Assembly (NCBI GenBank): GCA_017628935.1 | Contig: JAGBYC010000166.1 | Span: forward strand, 1-5,907 | DNA from: Clostridia bacterium | Lineage (GTDB): Bacteria; Bacillota; Clostridia; Christensenellales; Borkfalkiaceae | DNA length: 5,907 bases | Direction: 5' to 3' | Part shown: positions 1-5,907 of the stretch, piece by piece | Position numbering within the stretch: position 1 is the stretch's first letter | Layout: every line of letters starts with the position of its first letter | The notes under the pieces: model-generated | Databases searched by the model: none | What the model saw: the letters and a program-made list of their open reading frames with translations, nothing else | What the model was told of the DNA's origin: nothing | Position numbers and translations under genes: made by a program

Positions 1-849
1 ACTAAGCGTATCTTTAACTGCACGGTTAGCAATTTCAGTATCAGTATAATCTTTAAGTGAATCTAACGTTTTAAGTTCACGAATTCTATCGAAAATTACG
101 ATAGTTGCGTTGATTGAGTAACCAACGATAGTAATAATTGCAGCAATAAACGTTACGTTTATTTGTACGCCGAATATAGCAGTAAGTGAAAGCATAACTA
201 ATACGTCGTGCACTAACGCTATAATTGCTGATAAACCAGAAGATAACGTGAAACGAATAATAATGTAAACTAAAATTACTGCAACTGCCGCAAGCGTAGC
301 CCAAATTGCGTTAGTTAACGTTTTTTGTGCTGTTGAACCGTTTACGATATTAAAGCCGATACTTTCGTTAAGGTCGATAAACCCTTTAAAGTTTTCAGCC
401 GAATATTTATTAACTTCTGCTTCAATTTTAGAAATTAACGAATTTTCATATTCCCCTTCAACACCTGTGATGTTGTTAGTGAAAGTTTTTTGAGCGTCTA
501 CGTCGCTTGCGTCAATTTTCTTACCGTCATATTCGTAACTAATACCAACTTCTAAAACAGCGCCGTCGGTATCGTTTTCAGACCAACGAAGTGAAGATAC
601 GTCATATTTATTATCTTCAATAACGTTAGTGATAACTTCTTCTAATTGAGTTTTGCTATCAGGATTTAAAGTTGGATATTCGCCAAGGCGAACGCTTAAT
701 TTACCACCACCAGCAAAATCTAAGCCGATATTTAATCCACCTGCTAAAATAACAATTAAACCTGCAAGAATAACTGCTAAAGCAATAGGAGCAAAAACTT
801 TAAACCACTCAACTACTTTAAGGTTAAGATTTTTAAATAAGTTCTTCAT
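1..849 (-). CDS. secF: Protein translocase subunit SecF (C-terminus beyond window)
   Basis: SecF is a membrane subunit of the SecDF-YajC complex, which uses the proton motive force to help complete protein export through SecYEG. Translation from the ATG at 849 stays open for 283 codons to base 1, so the C-terminus is missing. Helix TM1 is near residues 18-38. It is followed by the LDFAGGG motif (43-49; family form LDFTGGT), a periplasmic P1 domain to about 175, then TM2 (about 181-200), TM3 with the HDV motif (214-216) and TM4 with GYSINATIVIFDRIRE (243-256). TM5-6 lie outside. The start is supported by AGGGAGG 9 nt upstream and by the family-typical short basic N-terminus. The gene overlaps the end of secD by 17 nt, which suggests coupled translation. 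The odd point is Ala248, where the family has a conserved Asp (E. coli Asp213). The identification is very secure. Confidence 0.97.
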   Translation of the reverse strand, partial: MKNLFKNLNLKVVEWFKVFAPIALAVILAGLIVILAGGLNIGLDFAGGGKLSVRLGEYPTLNPDSKTQLEEVITNVIEDNKYDVSSLRWSENDTDGAVLEVGISYEYDGKKIDASDVDAQKTFTNNITGVEGEYENSLISKIEAEVNKYSAENFKGFIDLNESIGFNIVNGSTAQKTLTNAIWATLAAVAVILVYIIIRFTLSSGLSAIIALVHDVLVMLSLTAIFGVQINVTFIAAIITIVGYSINATIVIFDRIRELKTLDSLKDYTDTEIANRAVKDTLS

Positions 850-2137
850 CTAAAATAGCCTCCCTGTTTAAATTGCAAAATTTTGCTTTGTTATTTGTAA
901 GTGGTAATAATACCTTAATATACGAACGGGTTACTAAAATAGACGTAATCATTGAAAGCACGATACCGATAAGTAAAGTGATTGCAAAACCTTTAATTGA
1001 GCCTGGGCAAAGTATTAATAATACTATTGCTGCTAATACGGTTGTTACGTTTGAGTCTAAAATAGTGATAAACGCGCGTTTGAAACCTGCGTTTATAGCG
1101 TTAACAACAGTTTTACCGTTTTTATATTCTTCATTAATTCTTTCAAAGATAATTACGTTAGCGTCAACTGCCATACCTATTGAAAGAATAATACCCGCGA
1201 TACCTGGTAAAGTAAGTTGAACCCAAGGAACTAACGCAAGGAGGACAACGAAAACTAAACTGTAAATTGTAAGAGCGATACTTGCAGCGATACCTAAACC
1301 ACGATATTTGATAATTATAATTGCAAATATAATAAGTAATGCAATCGCACCTGCGATAACCGACGCCGTAAGAGCGTTTTCACCAAGTGACGCGCTAACC
1401 TTATTACTTTCACCTATTTCAAAATCGATAGGAAGCATACCTGCTTTAATAACGGCTGCTAAAGTTTCGCATTCGCTAAACTCGAATTCGCCTTCAATTT
1501 GAGCAGTTGAACTATTAATTGCTTCGTTTACACTTGGTGAAGAAATCAATTCGTCGCCTAAATAAATGTAAAGTTGGCTACCAAGAACTTTTGTAGTTGC
1601 AGTATGGAATTTACTTGTACCTTCAGTAGTAAACTCTAAAACTACGATAGGGTTATTGTTTTGGTCGTAAGCAGCGTAAGCGTTTCTAACGTCGCTACCA
1701 GTTAAGTAAACGTAACCAGCGTCGTCTTGGAAAGTAAGTTTACCAGACGAACCGATAATTTGCATAAATTCATCAATATCGTCAATTTCAGGAACTTCTA
1801 TACGAATTTCTTCACTACCAGCAACGCCTTGAATAGTAATAGTTGCTTCGGTGTAGCCCTTATTATCTAAACGGTTTCTTAAAACTTCAACGGCGTTGTC
1901 GATAAGGTCTGCGTTTTCTTCATCAGTACCGTCTTCAGCAAGTTTTGGAGTTAATACTGCGTAATAACCACCTTTAAGGTCGATACCTAAACCGATGGTG
2001 CTACCGATAGAATTATAGTCTTTAATGCCGTTTGCAATAAAATTAGGAAGTTTAAATGAACAGAAGTTCATAACGGCAAGAAGGGCTGTTAAAACTAACG
2101 TTATTACGAGTACAACTATTGATTTTCTTTTACTCAT
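833..2137 (-). CDS. secD: Protein translocase subunit SecD
   Basis: SecD pairs with SecF to form the proton-driven SecDF motor, which pulls exported proteins out of the SecYEG channel on the outer face of the membrane. The protein is 434 aa when started at ATG 2137, which has AAGGAGG 5 nt upstream. An in-frame GTG at 2173 would add 12 residues but has no ribosome site. A signal-anchor helix TM1 (about 6-25) precedes LGIDLKGG (50-57; family LGLDLRGG). The periplasmic P1 domain runs to about 245 and ends near KAGMLPIDF (231-239). Five helices follow: about 256-277, 281-301, 307-330, 357-377 and 383-405. TM4 contains GMAVDANVIIFERI (321-334) with the proton-pathway Asp325 (E. coli Asp519) intact. 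It is a compact, Gram-positive-sized SecD without the long E. coli P1 insertion. SecD and SecF are separate genes here, unlike the fused SecDF of Bacillus. Confidence 0.97.
   Translation of the reverse strand: MSKRKSIVVLVITLVLTALLAVMNFCSFKLPNFIANGIKDYNSIGSTIGLGIDLKGGYYAVLTPKLAEDGTDEENADLIDNAVEVLRNRLDNKGYTEATITIQGVAGSEEIRIEVPEIDDIDEFMQIIGSSGKLTFQDDAGYVYLTGSDVRNAYAAYDQNNNPIVVLEFTTEGTSKFHTATTKVLGSQLYIYLGDELISSPSVNEAINSSTAQIEGEFEFSECETLAAVIKAGMLPIDFEIGESNKVSASLGENALTASVIAGAIALLIIFAIIIIKYRGLGIAASIALTIYSLVFVVLLALVPWVQLTLPGIAGIILSIGMAVDANVIIFERINEEYKNGKTVVNAINAGFKRAFITILDSNVTTVLAAIVLLILCPGSIKGFAITLLIGIVLSMITSILVTRSYIKVLLPLTNNKAKFCNLNREAILDEELI
859..865 (-). promoter_or_regulatory. Ribosome binding site of secF inside the secD 3' end
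   Basis: The minus strand reads AGGGAGG, followed by a 9-nt spacer and then the secF ATG at 849. The site lies entirely within the last codons of secD. Ribosomes finishing SecD at 833 would therefore pass over it, which fits translational coupling and equal output of the two subunits. Confidence 0.8.
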
Positions 2138-2142
2138 TGATG

Positions 2143-2161
2143 CCTCCTTGGAAATGCCAAG
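2143..2161 (-). promoter_or_regulatory. secD ribosome site overlapped by a small hairpin
   Basis: The minus strand carries AAGGAGG (2149 to 2143) 5 nt before the secD ATG. Just upstream, CTTGG and CCAAG (2161-2157 and 2151-2147) can form a 5-bp stem with a 5-nt loop. The 3' arm covers the AAG of the Shine-Dalgarno sequence but leaves GAGG free. The ribosome site is clear. A regulatory role for the hairpin is only a possibility, because such short stems arise by chance. Confidence 0.6.
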
Positions 2162-2209
2162 TATAATACGCACGCGATAGCGTAGTATATAAATTTAATT
2201 ATACATACT

Positions 2210-2238
2210 ATTATAATGCTATTTGCCCTTTAAGTCAA
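2210..2238 (-). promoter_or_regulatory. Sigma-A-type promoter of secDF
   Basis: The minus strand shows a -35 box TTGACT (2238-2233), a 17-nt spacer and a -10 box TATAAT (2215-2210). This is one mismatch from the housekeeping consensus at ideal spacing. Transcription should begin near 2202-2204, giving a leader of about 65 nt before the secD ATG. The DNA upstream (about 2239-2300) is rich in A and T runs, as in UP elements. With the terminator at 2321-2350, this makes secD-secF its own transcription unit. Confidence 0.85.
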
Positions 2239-2318
2239 TAAATTTTTATTTTTTTACAGCATTTTTTTATTTATAATAAAAAGTTTTTAACTAATTCAAC
2301 GCTTTTTTTAATTTTTCA

Positions 2319-2350
2319 ACAAAAAACGCCTTACCTTTTAGTAAGACGTT
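2319..2350 (-). terminator. Intrinsic terminator after the TIGR04086 gene
   Basis: On the minus strand, AACGTCTTAC (2350-2341) pairs with GTAAGGCGTT (2334-2325) in a 10-bp stem with one T-G wobble and a 6-nt loop. A run of six T (2326-2321) follows, its first two bases lying in the stem. It begins 19 nt after the TIGR04086 stop codon. On the plus strand the wobble becomes a C/A mismatch and no T run follows directly, so the minus direction is favoured. It separates the yajC unit from secDF. Confidence 0.88.
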
Positions 2351-2369
2351 AATTTTTATACGTAATTTT

Positions 2370-2741
2370 TTATTTTTTTAAGTTAACTGCAAGTATGCCA
2401 GAGCCTGCACCTATGGTAAACCCAAGTAAAATTTCCCAAATAATTGCAACGCCAAAACCAAGTCCGCCACCTAATAAAGCAAATAAAATATACTCTAAAA
2501 CTAATGATATTAACCCTGCTATTCCACCTTTAATAAACCAGTGTTCGTTTTTAATAATTAATAACGTGCCTACAAAAACTGCAACTATTTTTATAATGCA
2601 ACTTGCTATTTTTATAGCCAAATCTGAAAAGGAAAAAAGTTTAATAAAAAGTGCAAAAACTAAAACTAAAATTAGCGCCGTTATCAGCGATATAATCACA
2701 CTTTTTATAACTTCACTTGTAAAGGCGTTTTTTGTAGACAT
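2370..2741 (-). CDS. Small four-helix membrane protein, TIGR04086/YrzE-like
   Basis: This 123-aa, very hydrophobic protein has four likely membrane helices at about 12-34, 41-62, 71-91 and 97-118. The N-terminus is short and polar and the tail is NLKK. Glycine-rich stretches in the second half (GGGLGFG at 91-97, GAGSG at 111-115) and the position directly after yajC match the uncharacterised TIGR04086/YrzE family of Firmicutes. I assign it from overall pattern and neighbourhood, not from a known motif. Its biochemical function is unknown, and the link to Sec-dependent export or the membrane is inferred only from position. The ATG at 2741 has GGAGA 7 nt upstream, but that site lies inside the 3' arm of a hairpin (2742-2782). 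The stop is followed by a strong terminator, so the gene ends its transcription unit. It is probably co-transcribed with yajC, 68 nt upstream. Confidence 0.82.
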   Translation of the reverse strand: MSTKNAFTSEVIKSVIISLITALILVLVFALFIKLFSFSDLAIKIASCIIKIVAVFVGTLLIIKNEHWFIKGGIAGLISLVLEYILFALLGGGLGFGVAIIWEILLGFTIGAGSGILAVNLKK

Positions 2742-2782
2742 AAAAAAATCTCCGCTAACGATAAAGTGTATGCGAAGATTTT
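2742..2782 (-). promoter_or_regulatory. Hairpin with T run that buries the TIGR04086 ribosome site
   Basis: On the minus strand, AAAATCTTCGC (2782-2772) can pair with GCGGAGATTTT (2755-2745). This gives an 11-bp stem with one T-G wobble and a 16-nt loop (2771-2756). The stem runs into seven T (2748-2742), four of them within the stem, and the ATG follows at once. The 3' arm contains the GGAGA ribosome site. The structure could act as a partial terminator between yajC and this gene, as a translation-blocking hairpin, or both. The pairing is read directly from the sequence. The function is inferred. Confidence 0.6.
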
Positions 2783-2809
2783 ATTTTTTATAACTATTTA
2801 GCGTTAAGC

Positions 2810-3196
2810 TTACGCTTTTTTACCCTTTTTTGCTTTTGCTTCTTGTTTTGCTTGAAGTTCAGCTGCTTTTTCAGCGTCAAGTTTTGCTTGAACGTCTTCA
2901 GGTAAAGTCATTTGATAAATAGAACGCTTATCTAATTCGATAACAACGTCGCCAGTTTTTAAAGTATAGTTTGCTTCAGTAACTTCAACTACTTCACCAA
3001 CGATACCACCGATAGTGATAATTTTAGTACCTGCACAAAGTGCGTCTTTCTTTCTAGCGTCTTCTGCTGCTTGTTCTTTACGTTTTTTGTTGTTGAAGAA
3101 GTTCATAACAATAAAACCAACAACTAATACGGCAATAATAATCCACATAGTGTAATCTGGTTTTGCTTCGTCAGCAAGTAAATTAAATAAATTCAT
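2810..3196 (-). CDS. yajC: Preprotein translocase subunit YajC
   Basis: YajC is the small single-helix partner of SecD and SecF in the accessory complex of the Sec translocon. Its exact role is still unclear and in E. coli it is dispensable. The 128-aa protein has a short N-terminus, one membrane helix (about 17-34), a basic NNKKRK segment (35-40) on the cytoplasmic side, and the family core GTKIITIGGIVGEVV (56-70; family form GDxVVTxGGIxG). A tail rich in Ala, Lys, Glu and Gln (about 101-128) is probably helical and ends in lysines. The start at 3196 has AAGGAGT 7 nt upstream. A promoter just upstream (3231-3259) shows it can be expressed independently of tgt. A short dyad spans its stop codon, but no T run follows it. 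Confidence 0.96.
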   Translation of the reverse strand: MNLFNLLADEAKPDYTMWIIIAVLVVGFIVMNFFNNKKRKEQAAEDARKKDALCAGTKIITIGGIVGEVVEVTEANYTLKTGDVVIELDKRSIYQMTLPEDVQAKLDAEKAAELQAKQEAKAKKGKKA

Positions 3197-3230
3197 TTTT
3201 ATAACTCCTTATTTAGTTAATTTTTTATTT

Positions 3231-3254
3231 AGTATATACTATTTTTTAGTATAT
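3231..3254. repeat. Inverted repeat within the yajC promoter
   Basis: ATATACTA (3234-3241) and TAGTATAT (3247-3254) are perfect 8-bp inverted arms separated by five T. The left arm also overlaps AGTATATACT (3231-3240), a 10-bp perfect palindrome that contains the -10 box. The dyad fills the space between -35 and -10, where a repressor could bind. No known operator is recognised, and AT-only repeats can be fortuitous. Confidence 0.5.
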
Positions 3255-3259
3255 TTCAA
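3231..3259 (-). promoter_or_regulatory. Sigma-A-type promoter of yajC
   Basis: In the 72-nt gap after tgt, the minus strand has TTGAAA (3259-3254), a spacer of exactly 17 nt and TATACT (3236-3231). The expected start is near 3224, giving a short leader of under 30 nt before the yajC ATG. The spacing is ideal and each box differs from consensus by one base. The region is AT-rich, which raises the chance of accidental matches, but the position is right for yajC. Confidence 0.75.
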
Positions 3260-3268
3260 GTACTTTTG

Positions 3269-4471
<1,203 letters not shown>

Positions 4472-4474
4472 TTA

Positions 4475-4495
4475 TTTATATGCAAAGCATATAAA
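4475..4495. repeat. Perfect 9-bp dyad in the queA-tgt gap
   Basis: TTTATATGC (4475-4483) and GCATATAAA (4487-4495) are perfect inverted arms around a 3-nt centre, beginning 6 nt after the queA stop. In the minus direction it is followed by TAATATAAAAA rather than a T run, so it is not a standard terminator for queA. It may protect the queA mRNA 3' end or be a binding site for a dimeric regulator. The 87-nt gap holds no other clear signal. Confidence 0.55.
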
Positions 4496-4501
4496 AAGTT
4501 T

Positions 4502-5524
4502 TTATAATATAAGCATTGAATCGCCAAAAGAGAAAAATCTGTATTTATTTTCAACGGCTAAGTTATAAAGCTGTAAAATTTTATCTCTACTAACTAACGA
4601 GGCAACTAACATTACTAAAGTTGACTCTGGTAAGTGGAAGTTTGTAATTAAATTATCTACGCATTTAAACTTATACGGTGGGTAAATAAATATGTTTGTA
4701 TCGCCACTTTGTTCACGAACAAAACCATTTTTATCGGCTACCGTTTCAAGCGTTCTAACCGACGTTGTACCTACGGCAATTACCCTTCTACCTTCACGTT
4801 TTGCCTTGTTAATAATTTCGGCGTTTTCGTTAGTAATTGAATACCATTCGGTATGCATAACGTGTTCTTCTGGGTTATCTACTTTTACAGGACGGAAAGT
4901 ACCTAAACCAACTTTAAGTTCAACTTCAGCAAACTCAACGCCCTTTTCTTTTAACGCGCTAATAAGTTCGGGTGTAAAATGAAGCCCTGCCGTTGGGGCG
5001 GCGGCGCTACCACTTTCTTTAGCGTATACCGTTTGGTACCTATCAGGATTTTCAAGTTTAGCGCGAATATACGGTGGTAACGGCATTTCGCCAAGGCGTG
5101 AAATAATATCTTCAAACACGCCGTTAAAATGGAATTTAACAATTCTACCACCAACTTCAGTTCTTGATAAAATAGTTAAAGAAAGTTCTTCACTAATAGT
5201 TAAAGTTACCCCTTCTTTACACTTTTTACCCGGTTTAACCATAACTTCCCAGTCGGTAAGATTTATTCTTTTTAAAAGTAAAATTTCTACCTTGCCACCG
5301 TTTTTGGTGTACGCAAACATTCTTGCAGGCAACACTTTTGTGTTATTAACAACTAATAAATCACCTTTATTAAAGATATTTAAAATATCTTTAAATACCT
5401 TATGTTCAACGGTATCAGTTTGTCGGTTATACACTAATAACCTTGAACTGTCGCGTGGTTCAACGGGTGTTTGCGCTATAAGTTCTTCAGGTAAATCGTA
5501 ATAAAAATCGCTTGTTTTATACAT
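4502..5524 (-). CDS. queA: S-adenosylmethionine:tRNA ribosyltransferase-isomerase QueA
   Basis: QueA transfers and rearranges the ribosyl part of S-adenosylmethionine onto preQ1 at tRNA position 34. The product is epoxyqueuosine, which a separate reductase (QueG or QueH, not in this window) converts to queuosine. The 340-aa length is normal. Family motifs run the whole length: [17 protein letters not shown] (4-20), [10 protein letters not shown] (22-31), EMPLPPYI (146-153), RYQTVYA (162-168), [10 protein letters not shown] (175-184), GLGTFRPV (206-213), GTTSVRTLE (252-260), NFHLPESTL (295-303) and [11 protein letters not shown] (329-339). The usual NDTRV is NNTKV here (60-64). The ATG overlaps the ruvB stop by 8 nt (ATGTATAA). 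No proper Shine-Dalgarno sequence precedes it, so translation probably depends on coupling to ruvB. Confidence 0.97.
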   Translation of the reverse strand: MYKTSDFYYDLPEELIAQTPVEPRDSSRLLVYNRQTDTVEHKVFKDILNIFNKGDLLVVNNTKVLPARMFAYTKNGGKVEILLLKRINLTDWEVMVKPGKKCKEGVTLTISEELSLTILSRTEVGGRIVKFHFNGVFEDIISRLGEMPLPPYIRAKLENPDRYQTVYAKESGSAAAPTAGLHFTPELISALKEKGVEFAEVELKVGLGTFRPVKVDNPEEHVMHTEWYSITNENAEIINKAKREGRRVIAVGTTSVRTLETVADKNGFVREQSGDTNIFIYPPYKFKCVDNLITNFHLPESTLVMLVASLVSRDKILQLYNLAVENKYRFFSFGDSMLIL

Positions 5525-5907
5525 CTTCTATTTCAAATAACGACTGTTTTACATAGTCGGTTTTATTATACGGAATTTTAAGGTGTTCGTACGCTTTTTT
5601 AGTGCAAACTCTACCACGTGGAGCCCGTTGAATAAAGCCAAGTTGCATTAAATAAGGTTCGTAAACGTCTTCAATAGTATTAGCGTCTTCATTGATAGTT
5701 GCCGATAACGTTTCTAACCCAACAGGGCCACCGTCAAACTTTTCAATCATAGCAAGTAAAAGTTTTCTATCAATATTATCAAGCCCTAAATTATCAATTT
5801 CAAGCCTTGAAAGAGCAAGGCGCGCGTCTTCAAGCGAAATAGAATCATGCCCTAAAACAAGTGAAAAGTCACGCACGCGTTTAAGTAAACGGTTAACGAT
5901 ACGTGGC
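5517..5907 (-). CDS. ruvB: Holliday junction branch migration ATPase RuvB (3' part)
   Basis: RuvB is the hexameric AAA+ motor that, with RuvA, drives branch migration of Holliday junctions in recombinational repair. Only the last 129 codons are present; the Walker A and B parts lie beyond the right edge. The frame opens with [14 protein letters not shown], matching the family GTPRIANRLLRRVRDF with the sensor-2 arginine. The C-terminal winged-helix domain follows, with the motifs [41 protein letters not shown] and [15 protein letters not shown]. The family's RTPRGR reads RAPRGR here, and the DNA-contacting arginines are kept. After AYEHL a tail of about 22 residues ends in FEIEDV. A GTG at 5876 inside this frame is not the start. 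The gene ends inside the first codons of queA, so the two are surely co-transcribed. Confidence 0.96.
   Translation of the reverse strand, partial: PRIVNRLLKRVRDFSLVLGHDSISLEDARLALSRLEIDNLGLDNIDRKLLLAMIEKFDGGPVGLETLSATINEDANTIEDVYEPYLMQLGFIQRAPRGRVCTKKAYEHLKIPYNKTDYVKQSLFEIEDV

Noticed and set aside
86..304. 72-codon minus-strand frame within secF
   Set aside because: It is out of frame with secF, rich in Tyr, Cys and Ser, and overlaps SecF TM2-TM4 coding sequence that matches the family.
873..1220. 115-codon plus-strand frame opposite secD, with similar ones at 653-853 and 1308-1502
   Set aside because: They lie fully inside strongly conserved secD/secF sequence. Their residues simply reflect antisense reading of membrane helices.
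2138..2173. Longer secD beginning at GTG 2173
   Set aside because: It has no ribosome site before it, the extension crosses the AAGGAGG site of the ATG at 2137, and the family N-terminus fits the shorter form.
2395..2793. 132-codon open frame on the plus strand opposite the TIGR04086 gene
   Set aside because: It is the mirror of a hydrophobic gene, with a proline-, lysine- and isoleucine-rich composition, no ribosome site and no family resemblance.
2801..2818. Dyad AGCGT/ACGCT over the yajC stop codon as a terminator
   Set aside because: The stem is only about 5 bp and is followed by AAATAG rather than a T run.
4951..5154. 67-codon minus-strand frame inside queA, and plus-strand frames at 4692-4982, 5292-5501 and 3941-4141
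   Set aside because: They overlap intact queA or tgt coding sequence in other frames and show no protein family features.
5874..5876. GTG at 5876 as the start of a short separate gene
   Set aside because: The same frame continues to the window edge with the RuvB sensor-2 motif [10 protein letters not shown], so the GTG is an internal Val codon.

Overview
The window is an AT-rich stretch in which every supported gene lies on the minus strand. Read in transcription order (right to left), the genes are ruvB (3' part only), queA, tgt, yajC, a small four-helix membrane protein gene of the TIGR04086/YrzE type, secD and secF (its 3' end runs off the left edge). This order, the AGGAGG-like ribosome sites, the sigma-A-type promoters and the TIGR04086 gene beside yajC all point to a low-GC Firmicute, most likely a member of the Clostridia. 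I cannot name a genus. There are no RNA genes, mobile elements, CRISPR arrays or foreign-looking genes.

Right part (3269-5907): the end of ruvB (Holliday-junction branch migration motor) overlaps the start of queA by 8 nt. After an 87-nt gap comes tgt. QueA and Tgt are consecutive players in queuosine tRNA modification: Tgt swaps guanine 34 for preQ1 and QueA then builds the epoxyqueuosine ring on it. The queA-tgt gap holds a perfect 9-bp dyad and a small hairpin just before the tgt ribosome site, but no convincing terminator.

Middle part (2319-3268): yajC has its own good promoter (TTGAAA, 17 nt, TATACT) with an 8-bp inverted repeat filling the spacer. It is followed by the TIGR04086 gene. 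The gap between them holds an 11-bp hairpin ending in a T run that includes the ribosome site of the second gene, so it looks like a terminator or translation-control hairpin. A clear intrinsic terminator follows the TIGR04086 gene.

Left part (1-2318): secD and secF form a separate unit with a near-consensus promoter (TTGACT, 17 nt, TATAAT). They are separate genes with a 17-nt overlap. Together with YajC they form the SecDF-YajC accessory complex of the Sec translocon, which uses the proton gradient to pull exported proteins through SecYEG.

Most of the window is ordinary conserved housekeeping sequence. The observation most worth following is in SecF: the transmembrane Asp of the GYSxND motif (Asp213 in E. 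coli), a key residue of the proton pathway, is Ala here, while the matching Asp in SecD is kept. Next come the hairpin that buries the TIGR04086 ribosome site and the dyad inside the yajC promoter.
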